Shown here piece by piece: positions 1 through 4,807 of a stretch of DNA of 7,405 nucleotides. The DNA comes from an uncultured Faecalibacterium sp. Lineage in GTDB: Bacteria > Bacillota > Clostridia > Oscillospirales > Ruminococcaceae. Made by a program: the position numbers and the translations under genes. Position 1 is the stretch's first letter. Every line of letters begins with the position of its first letter. Below the pieces are notes generated by a model that did no database searches, was not told where the DNA came from, and saw only the letters and a program-made list of their open reading frames with translations. Where the stretch lies: NCBI GenBank assembly GCA_934525735.1, contig CAKSZM010000079.1:1-7405 (forward strand), written 5' to 3'.

Positions 1-299
1 TCGGTGACGGCACCGAAGAAGATGCCGCCCAGCAGGACCCACAGCAGAACGGGCAGCCAGCCGAAAGCGGCAGCCTGAATGGCGCCGGTGACAGGGCCTG
101 CACCTGCGATGGAGCTGAACTGGTGAGCAAACACCGTCCAGCCGTTGGTGGGAACGTAGTCCCGGCCGTCCTCATGGACGACTGCCGGGGTCTTGGCATT
201 GGGGTCGATACCCCACTTGTTTGCCAGCCAGCGGCCGTAAAGCATATAAGCGCCAAACAGACACACGGCTGCGATCAATACGATGACCAGCGTATTCAT
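1..299 (-). CDS. cstA: CstA-family transporter (carbon starvation protein), N-terminal part, truncated by window edge
   Basis: Reading the reverse strand from ATG at 299 gives 99 open codons that leave the window without a stop. The residues match the CstA N-terminus: a first membrane segment (about residues 3-19), YGRWLANKWGID, then TPAVVHEDGRDYVPTN, GWTVFAHQFSSIAGAGPVTG, and a second hydrophobic stretch (about residues 78-97). The blocks DYVPTN, FxHxFxxIAGAGP and a following membrane helix are hallmarks of the family. CstA proteins are multi-pass inner-membrane carriers; studied members take up peptides or pyruvate. The start is supported by an AGAGG Shine-Dalgarno (308-312 on the reverse strand) 8 nt upstream. 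The gene lies downstream of a T-box leader and terminator, so it should be expressed mainly when a specific tRNA is uncharged. The substrate cannot be told from this fragment. Confidence 0.9.
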   Translation of the reverse strand, partial: MNTLVIVLIAAVCLFGAYMLYGRWLANKWGIDPNAKTPAVVHEDGRDYVPTNGWTVFAHQFSSIAGAGPVTGAIQAAAFGWLPVLLWVLLGGIFFGAVT

Positions 300-375
300 T
301 GTTTTTACCTCTTTCCTTTCTTTCCACCCGGCAAATGTCAGCGGCATGAGCTTTCTTTTTCCGGTACAGCGACGT

Positions 376-441
376 AAAAAAGCCCCCGTCCTCACTGGCC
401 GTTCCGGAGATCCGGATCAGACCATCGAAGACGAAGGCTTT
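376..441 (-). terminator. Intrinsic terminator of the T-box leader
   Basis: On the reverse strand AAAGCCTTCGTCTTC (427-441) pairs over all 15 positions, allowing G-U, with GAGGACGGGGGCTTT (379-393), followed by a run of U (376-381). The 5' arm also contains the CTTCG needed for the antiterminator, so the two structures exclude each other, as expected for a transcriptional T-box. Confidence 0.9.
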
Positions 442-733
442 GCACATACATGGCACATCATGTATGGAACTGCACTCCGCGGTACCACTTCGTTTGCTGC
501 ATTGGCAGCCGCACTCATAGGGGGCTGTATACAACAATACAAACCCGCTGCCCGATAACGTAGGCGAAACGGCCGTGCATTACTCAGAGCGGGTCAAAGC
601 TCCGTTCACACAGGCTGCTCGCAGGGGAGAACTCTTTGCTCCTGACTGCTGCCTTCACATCAAAAACGGGCGGCTCTCTGGGAGAGGGTGCTGCAAAGAA
701 TCATGTCCTGTTCATCGCATTTGCCGAATGATT
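376..733 (-). ncRNA. T-box riboswitch leader of the cstA-like gene
   Basis: The reverse strand carries the T-box core AGTGGTACCGCG at 478-489. Upstream is a Stem I: a CAGG/CCTG lower helix (707-710 with 622-625), a GATGA K-turn side (712-716) opposite CGAG, a CTTTGC/GCAAAG helix (693-698 with 634-639), and the distal AGAGAG bulge (674-679). A Stem II is closed by ACCCGCT/AGCGGGT and contains GAGTA. The antiterminator can form from CGAAG just before the TGGT bulge with CTTCG from the 5' arm of the terminator. The bulge TGGT predicts a tRNA with discriminator base A. In the specifier loop the reading GAG-TTC-TCC puts UUC (Phe) at 629-631, with CUC (Leu) one alternative. Uncharged tRNA binding would allow read-through into the transporter. 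The 5' end is inferred from the promoter. Confidence 0.9.
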
Positions 734-739
734 GCTCCC

Positions 740-768
740 ACTTTATCCCGGATTTCATAATTTGTCAA
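740..768 (-). promoter_or_regulatory. Sigma-A promoter of the T-box/cstA transcript
   Basis: On the reverse strand there is a consensus -35 TTGACA (763-768), a 17-nt spacer and a -10 TAAAGT (740-745). Transcription would begin near 733, just upstream of T-box Stem I. The same -10 hexamer, TAAAGT, is used by the divergent promoter at 903-931. Confidence 0.75.
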
Positions 769-845
769 TATTTTTTGCACAAGTTCAGTGGAAGCGCCAA
801 TTCGGCCCAAAGTTTGGAAACAATTTTTAGATGATTTTTGTTCAT

Positions 846-915
846 GTGTGAAAAGAACAAATCTATATGGCACTTTAATTGAAAAGAGTTCACACAGAAG
901 TCTTGACTTTCACAC
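846..915. repeat. Three copies of TTCACAC upstream of the TrpR-like gene
   Basis: TTCACAC occurs on the plus strand at 889-895 and 909-915, exactly 20 bp apart (about two helical turns), and as its complement GTGTGAA at 846-852. The last copy abuts the -35. The surrounding 780-902 stretch is AT-rich, contains no gene, and also holds the inverted repeat TTTGTTC/GAACAAA (837-843 and 855-861). Confidence 0.45.
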
Positions 916-931
916 TTTGAAGTGCTAAAGT
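903..931 (+). promoter_or_regulatory. Promoter of the TrpR-like gene
   Basis: A -35 TTGACT (903-908) and a -10 TAAAGT (926-931) are separated by 17 nt, giving a start near 938 and a leader of about 55 nt before the ATG at 993. The spacer and the -10 are covered by two overlapping palindromes, which marks this as a probable repressor target. Confidence 0.75.
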
Positions 932-939
932 AGTAGCAC
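922..939 (+). promoter_or_regulatory. Operator-like palindrome over the -10 of the TrpR-like gene
   Basis: GTGCTA (922-927), six bases, TAGCAC (934-939) is a perfect inverted repeat covering the -10 and the likely start point. The 6-N6-6 layout and half-site resemble the idealised E. coli trp operator half GTACTA...TAGTAC, with one difference per half. The downstream gene encodes a TrpR-superfamily protein, so autorepression is a reasonable inference; binding is not shown. Confidence 0.5.
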
Positions 940-992
940 GACAGAACAAATCCCCGGAAATACCTGCGGGCAAAGGCCAAAGGAGAAGGATT

Positions 993-1289
993 ATGGCAGA
1001 CAAGAATACCAGAAAGAACGAGACCACCGATGCGCTGTTTGACGCCATCCTGAGTCTGGAAAGCCGGGAGGAGTGCTACAGCTTCTTCGAGGATCTGTGC
1101 ACAGTCAAGGAGATCTCGGACATGGCTCAGCGGCTGGAAGCTGCCAAGATGCTGCTGGACGGCAAAACGTATGACCAGATCGTCAAGGCGGTGGAGATCA
1201 GCACCGCCACCATCAGCCGCATCAACCGCTGCATCCAGTACGGCTCCGGCGGCTACCGCAGCACCATCGAGAAGATGCATAAGGAATAA
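993..1289 (+). CDS. yerC: YerC/YecD family TrpR-related DNA-binding protein
   Basis: The 98-residue product matches the YerC/YecD branch of the Trp-repressor superfamily in length and sequence: an N-terminal helical part with LFDAILSLESREECYSFFEDL, then CTVKEISDMAQRLEAAKML, then a helix-turn-helix around residues 58-80 (TYDQIVKAVEISTATISRIN). The family shows the TrpR fold but its ligand and targets are largely undefined. The start is set by AGGAGAAGG at 981-989, 3 nt before the ATG, or about 7 nt measured from the AGGAG core. It has its own promoter, and an 18-bp palindrome over the -10 suggests it represses itself. The small Cys-rich gene 79 bp downstream probably shares the transcript, because no terminator separates them. 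Identification of the family is firm; its regulon is unknown. Confidence 0.92.
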   Translation: MADKNTRKNETTDALFDAILSLESREECYSFFEDLCTVKEISDMAQRLEAAKMLLDGKTYDQIVKAVEISTATISRINRCIQYGSGGYRSTIEKMHKE

Positions 1290-1368
1290 GGATCAGCAGT
1301 GACATCCGGGCTGCGCAGGGCATAGGATGGGGCGTGCAAACCCCACTGTACCGAAAGGGAGGATCTCT

Positions 1369-1698
1369 ATGTCTGACGAAAACTGCACCCGCACCCCGTG
1401 CCCCTGCCCCTGTCTGCCCAGAGTTTCGCTGGATCAGGCAGTGATCGACCTTGTGGAGAGCATTGCTCTGCAGGAAAATGCCCTGAGCCATATCCTCTGC
1501 GCCGAAAGCCGCAAGATGGACGCAGCCATGGAGTTGGACGGCCTTGACCTGTGCAAGCTGCTGGAAGTGAACGACTCGGCCACCAACATGGTGCACGCCG
1601 TGGCGAATCTGGAACTGGTGCTCAAGGATAAGCTGGAGTTCATCTCCAACAATCTGTACTACCCGCCCTCCGGCTCGGATGCTCCAGCTGTCCGCTGA
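1369..1698 (+). CDS. Small Cys-rich-headed helical protein of unknown function
   Basis: This encodes 109 residues. I chose ATG 1369 over the in-frame ATG at 1327 because AAGGGAGG (1355-1362) lies 6 nt upstream. The head holds a Cys/Pro cluster, CTRTPCPCPC (residues 6-15). It is followed by a mostly helical body with VIDLVESIALQENALSHIL, then LLEVNDSATNMVHAVANLEL and VLKDKLEFI. The pattern SIALQExALxHILxAE...LLExNxSxxxMVxxVxxLExVLxxKL reminds me of uncharacterised short proteins and C-terminal domains in clostridia, some linked to surface or spore-coat proteins, but I cannot name a family with confidence. No signal peptide or membrane segment is seen. It follows the TrpR-like gene and ends in a strong terminator. 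The clustered Cys could bind metal or cross-link; that is inference. Confidence 0.75.
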   Translation: MSDENCTRTPCPCPCLPRVSLDQAVIDLVESIALQENALSHILCAESRKMDAAMELDGLDLCKLLEVNDSATNMVHAVANLELVLKDKLEFISNNLYYPPSGSDAPAVR

Positions 1699-1708
1699 CC
1701 GTCTGCGG

Positions 1709-1741
1709 AATGCCTGCCCGGATGCCGGGCGGGCATTTTTT
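1709..1741 (+). terminator. Strong intrinsic terminator after the Cys-rich gene
   Basis: AATGCCTGCCCGG (1709-1721) pairs with CCGGGCGGGCATT (1725-1737) across a 3-nt loop, with one G-U pair, and runs into six T (1736-1741). It closes the TrpR-like operon. Confidence 0.92.
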
Positions 1742-1786
1742 GGTTCCGCATAAATGTATATTTTTCATAAAATCCATTTGTTGGAA

Positions 1787-1815
1787 TTGCTGATAGCTGC
1801 ATTCTGTGCTATACT
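1787..1815 (+). promoter_or_regulatory. Extended -10 promoter of the HAD/SGNH operon
   Basis: TGC-TATACT forms an extended -10 (TG at 1807-1808, hexamer 1810-1815). A weak -35 TTGCTG (1787-1792) sits 17 nt upstream, and an AT-rich tract at about 1751-1775 could act as an UP element. Transcription would start near 1822, only about 9 nt before ATG 1831 but about 30 nt before TTG 1852. Confidence 0.65.
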
Positions 1816-1830
1816 ATACAATGTATCACC

Positions 1831-2508
1831 ATGAAAGTGAGGGAAACTGCATTGCTGCACTACGATGCGATTCTGTTTGATGTGGACGGGACCCTGATCG
1901 ATTCCGCTCCCGGCATCATAAATACATTGGAAGAAGTCTTTTCCGCCATGGGTGTGGATACCACGAATGTGAACCTGCGCCGCTACCTCGGCCCGCCGCT
2001 GCGCAAGAGCTTCGGCGAGCATTTCACCGACATGGCGAAGATCGAGGAGGCCACCGACCGCTACCGCAAGAGCTACGCGGTCAAGGGCAGCCACGAGTGC
2101 ACCCCGTACCCGGGGGCTGCTGCCATGCTGCAGCGCCTGAAGGATGCCGGACTGCTGCTGTTCACGGCAACCTCCAAGCCTACCGAGGTCGTGACGCCTA
2201 TTCTGGAAGAAAAAGGCCTTGCGCCTTACTTTGACTTCATCGGCGGGGCGTCCATGGACGAGAGCCGCGACACCAAGACCGATGTGGTGCGCTATGTGCT
2301 CAGCCAGCCCATGCTGCAGGGCAAGCGTGTGCTGATGGTGGGCGACCGCAGCGATGATATGCGCGGTGCGGCCGACTGCGGTCTGGATGCCGCCGGTGCG
2401 CTGTACGGCTACGGCAGCAGGGAAGAGCTGGAGTCTTTCCACCCGGTGTTTCTGGCCGAAAGCTGCGCCGACCTTGCGGACAAGATCCTGAATGGACAGG
2501 CAGAATAA
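1831..2508 (+). CDS. HAD-superfamily hydrolase, phosphoglycolate-phosphatase-like
   Basis: The product is 225 residues from ATG 1831. HAD motifs are all present: motif I DVDGT (D17 nucleophile, D19), motif II in FTATSKP (T114), motif III K149 (DTKTD), and motif IV GDRSDD (D172, D176). The helical cap follows motif I, with YLGPPLRKSF, as in subfamily IA phosphoglycolate-phosphatase-like enzymes. It should be a cytoplasmic Mg-dependent phosphatase of small phosphorylated metabolites; the substrate cannot be assigned. Start choice is unsettled: ATG 1831 has no visible ribosome site and lies about 9 nt from the predicted transcription start. In-frame TTG 1852 has GAGGG (1839-1843) 8 nt upstream, gives 218 residues, and still begins before the first beta strand. 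The SGNH gene begins 27 bp after the stop, so co-transcription is likely. Confidence 0.9.
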   Translation: MKVRETALLHYDAILFDVDGTLIDSAPGIINTLEEVFSAMGVDTTNVNLRRYLGPPLRKSFGEHFTDMAKIEEATDRYRKSYAVKGSHECTPYPGAAAMLQRLKDAGLLLFTATSKPTEVVTPILEEKGLAPYFDFIGGASMDESRDTKTDVVRYVLSQPMLQGKRVLMVGDRSDDMRGAADCGLDAAGALYGYGSREELESFHPVFLAESCADLADKILNGQAE

Positions 2509-2535
2509 CCGCGCCTTGCGACGGATACAAAGTGA

Positions 2536-4434
2536 ATGGTGAAAACGATGAAACAAAATACTCAACCGGAAAAGCAGTCGCTGACTCCCCTGCAGAAGCA
2601 GGCGGTGCTGGTTTGCACCGTGTGTGCGCTGGCGCTGCTGCTGACCATTGGCATCACCCTTACACTGCTCAAACGGGGCAAGACCCCTGCTGTGCCGGAC
2701 GAAACGCCGGGCAGCCAGGAGCTTGTGCCGGGCGAAGAGGACATTTCGGATCACTACCAGATCAATGAGACTTCCAGCGCCCTTCTGCCTGAAACGGCAG
2801 ACGCCGGAGAGGATTATCAGAAGGAAACGCTGTTCATCGGCGATTCCAACACGGTGCGCCTGTATGCCAACGGCCTGATCAACCTGCAGCAGTTCTGCGC
2901 GAAGGAGGGCATCGGCACCCACGCCGCCCTGACCGAGGGCATTGTTACCTTTAAAAAGGACAACAACGCCTACACCATCGCACAGGCTGTGGCCAAAATG
3001 AAGCCCCGCCGTGTGGTCATCATGCTGGGCACCAACGACAACGGCATGAGCGTGGACGAGTTCATCAGCAACTACACCGCGCTGGTGCAGGCCATTCAGG
3101 AGAGCTACCCTTACACGGATATCATCGTGAACACGGTGCCGCCAGTTCCGGCTGACCACTCCAACTACCCCAATATGGATCAGACCAAGATCGACGACTT
3201 CAACATGGCGTTGCTGTCCATGTGCGAGCAGATGAACCTGAAGTTCCTCAACACCGCCGAGGCGCTCAAGGATGCCAACGGCTACGGCAACGCCGACTAC
3301 TACCAGAGCGGCGATATCCACCTGAAGACCTCGGGTCTCAAGGTCCTGCTGAACTATCTGCGCACCCATGCCTATGAGACCGAGGACCGCCGCCCGGACA
3401 CCAGCGGCATCCCCACCCGCGCCGAGTACACCGCGAACCCCAGCTCTGCTGTGGCAGCGCCCAGCAGCTCGGAAGAAGCAAGCTCTTCTTCGGAGGAAGC
3501 CGTGCTCTATCAGGCCGGCTACCATGTGGACAAGACCGGCGGCGGCACGCTGAGCAGCAGCAGCGACAGCGGCAAGACCTCGCTGAGCTATGAGATCACC
3601 AGCACTTCCCAGTCGGTCAGCGTGACCGCTGTCCCGCAGGAGGGCTATGTGTTCGTCAAGTGGAGCGACGGTGTGACCAAAAAGACCCGCACCGACTCTG
3701 ACTTCAAGCAGAATCTGGATGTGACCGCCGTGTTTGCACAGGCTTCCATCCAGATCAGCAGCGACGGCAAGGCCGTTCTGGGCGACTCCTACACCTTCCG
3801 TGCCAAGCTGAGCGGCAAATATCTGGACATCAGTTCCATCCGCTGGTACGCCAACGGCGTGGAAGTGCCGCAGGCAGCCGGCAAGGCAACTGTAAAGGTG
3901 GAAGTGGATCCCTCCATGCTGAACGAGAACTTCAAGGTCTACGCGGTGGCGTCCTATAACGACTGCACCGTCACCAGCAACACGCTGAACGTGACGGTCA
4001 GCGGCGCAAAGCCTACCCACCCGGAGAGCAGTTCCTCTTCCGGCTCCGGCAGCACCAGCAGTTCCAGTTCTTCTTCCGGAGCATCCTCCGGAACTACATC
4101 GGCTTCTTCGGGCAGCAGCTCTTCTTCTTCGACCAGCACTGCCCCGGCAGCCAGCACCTCCGGCTCTGCATCCAACGGGACGTCCAGCTCCTCCCACAGC
4201 ACTTCCGGAAGCTCTTCTCATAGCACCTCCGGCAGCTCTGGCGAGACGGCTTCGTCCTCGCACAGTTCCAGCGCATCGGCAAGCGGCTCTGCTTCGCACA
4301 GCTCCGGAAGTACGGCTTCTTCGGCCGGCACTTCCGGCAGCAGCACTGCTTCCGGCTCTTCCGCCGCTTCTTCTTCGGAAGCAACAGCCAGCCGTGAGGC
4401 GACCAATGAGGAAAGTGTTTCTTCCGCATCCTGA
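2536..4434 (+). CDS. Membrane-anchored SGNH/GDSL hydrolase with InlB-type, Ig-like and Ser-rich regions
   Basis: This encodes 632 residues from ATG 2536; ATG 2548 with GGTGA 5 nt upstream is an equally good start. Order of parts: short charged N-terminus; one membrane segment (about 23-45), read as a signal anchor; acidic linker; SGNH domain (about 95-280) with IGDSN (S104), LGTND (165-168) and SGDIHL (D260, H262); short Ser/Glu linker; InlB B-repeat-like domain (about 326-402, EGYVFVKWSDG); Ig-like domain (about 403-490, IRWYANG); Ser-rich tail to the end (about 498-632). The likely role is an extracytoplasmic esterase or deacetylase on a cell-wall or glycan substrate. The Asp of the final block is two, not three, residues before the His. 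No sortase signal ends the tail. It probably shares the HAD promoter at 1787-1815. Confidence 0.88.
   Translation: MVKTMKQNTQPEKQSLTPLQKQAVLVCTVCALALLLTIGITLTLLKRGKTPAVPDETPGSQELVPGEEDISDHYQINETSSALLPETADAGEDYQKETLFIGDSNTVRLYANGLINLQQFCAKEGIGTHAALTEGIVTFKKDNNAYTIAQAVAKMKPRRVVIMLGTNDNGMSVDEFISNYTALVQAIQESYPYTDIIVNTVPPVPADHSNYPNMDQTKIDDFNMALLSMCEQMNLKFLNTAEALKDANGYGNADYYQSGDIHLKTSGLKVLLNYLRTHAYETEDRRPDTSGIPTRAEYTANPSSAVAAPSSSEEASSSSEEAVLYQAGYHVDKTGGGTLSSSSDSGKTSLSYEITSTSQSVSVTAVPQEGYVFVKWSDGVTKKTRTDSDFKQNLDVTAVFAQASIQISSDGKAVLGDSYTFRAKLSGKYLDISSIRWYANGVEVPQAAGKATVKVEVDPSMLNENFKVYAVASYNDCTVTSNTLNVTVSGAKPTHPESSSSSGSGSTSSSSSSSGASSGTTSASSGSSSSSSTSTAPAASTSGSASNGTSSSSHSTSGSSSHSTSGSSGETASSSHSSSASASGSASHSSGSTASSAGTSGSSTASGSSAASSSEATASREATNEESVSSAS
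4027..4431 (+). repeat. Ser-rich low-complexity coding repeat
   Basis: About 135 codons are dominated by Ser with Gly, Ala, Thr and some His, using AGC, TCC and TCT codons mixed. A clear tandem unit is SHSTSGSS twice in a row (4192-4239). Mixed codon use means the protein composition, rather than a simple DNA repeat, has been kept. It would form an extended, possibly glycosylated stalk. Confidence 0.85.
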
Positions 4435-4442
4435 CCAGCGCA

Positions 4443-4478
4443 CCTTTGCCCGCCTTGCCGCATAGGCTGGCGGGAAGG
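4443..4478 (+). promoter_or_regulatory. GC-rich hairpin touching the ribosome site of the small acidic ORF
   Basis: CCCGCC (4449-4454) pairs with GGCGGG (4469-4474), with an inner GCC/GGC and an outer CCTT/AAGG (4443-4446 with 4475-4478) past a 2-nt bulge. The outer pairs take in the first two bases of the GGGAGG Shine-Dalgarno (4477-4482). No U run follows, so it is not a standard terminator; it could slow translation of the next ORF or stabilise the upstream mRNA. Confidence 0.35.
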
Positions 4479-4489
4479 GAGGCGGCTCC

Positions 4490-4711
4490 ATGTACTGGGA
4501 AGAGCAGCGTGTTCCGGCTCTGCCGGGCGCAGAAGATGTGACCGACGGCAGCGTGGACTACTACGATACCGACTGGGAAAACGTGGAAAACGGCGCACTG
4601 GAAGAGGAAATGCAGAAATGCGCTTCCACGCCTTGCACGGCGAAAACCGGCTGCCCGGCAAATGACCCGGAACAAACCGACGTACAAGCGTACCAAATCG
4701 TTTCAGAATAA
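4490..4711 (+). CDS. Small acidic protein of unknown function
   Basis: This encodes 73 residues, with AAGGGAGG (4475-4482) 7 nt before the ATG, which is strong support for a real gene. The protein is highly acidic (many Asp and Glu in residues 4-42, for example DYYDTDWENVENGALEEEM). It has three Cys in its C-terminal half with spacing C-x4-C-x5-C (residues 44, 49, 55). No membrane segment or signal peptide is seen and I do not recognise a family. It lies 55 bp after the SGNH gene and could be the last gene of that transcript, since a hairpin follows three bases after its stop. Confidence 0.6.
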   Translation: MYWEEQRVPALPGAEDVTDGSVDYYDTDWENVENGALEEEMQKCASTPCTAKTGCPANDPEQTDVQAYQIVSE

Positions 4712-4713
4712 CC

Positions 4714-4748
4714 AGAAGCCAGCTCTGCACAGGGTAGGGCTGGCTTCT
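4714..4748 (+). terminator. Hairpin after the small acidic ORF, possible terminator
   Basis: AGAAGCCAGCTCT (4714-4726) pairs over 13 positions with AGGGCTGGCTTCT (4736-4748) around a 9-nt loop. The stem is very stable but is followed by CCCTGTTG rather than a U run, so termination may be weak. The loop holds ACAGGG (4729-4734), complementary to CCCTGT (4749-4754) right after the stem, giving a competing hairpin. Confidence 0.45.
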
Positions 4749-4807
4749 CCCTGTTGTAAGAACGCGCATGGCAGATCGGCTATGGCAGAAGGAAAAGAGG
4801 GAAAACT

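Noticed and set aside
575..760. Plus-strand ORF inside the leader region
   Set aside because: It is the complement of T-box Stem I and Stem II and has no ribosome site.
765..1280. Reverse ORF across the divergent control region and yerC
   Set aside because: It overlaps the promoters and the full YerC protein and shows no family features.
1303..1345. Short inverted repeats (CATCC/GGATG and TGGGG/CCCCA) between yerC and the Cys-rich gene
   Set aside because: Arms are only 5 bp, the two overlap, and no U run follows, so neither a terminator nor an operator is supported.
4027..4431. Possible CRISPR or tandem DNA repeat array
   Set aside because: There are no regular repeat-spacer units; the periodicity comes from Ser-rich coding sequence in an intact frame.
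1765..4491. A 908-codon open frame on the reverse strand across the HAD and SGNH genes
   Set aside because: The plus strand here carries two clear gene families with ribosome sites. The reverse translation is a composition-driven Ala/Val/His/Arg-rich shadow with no domains, a common effect of G/C-rich third positions.
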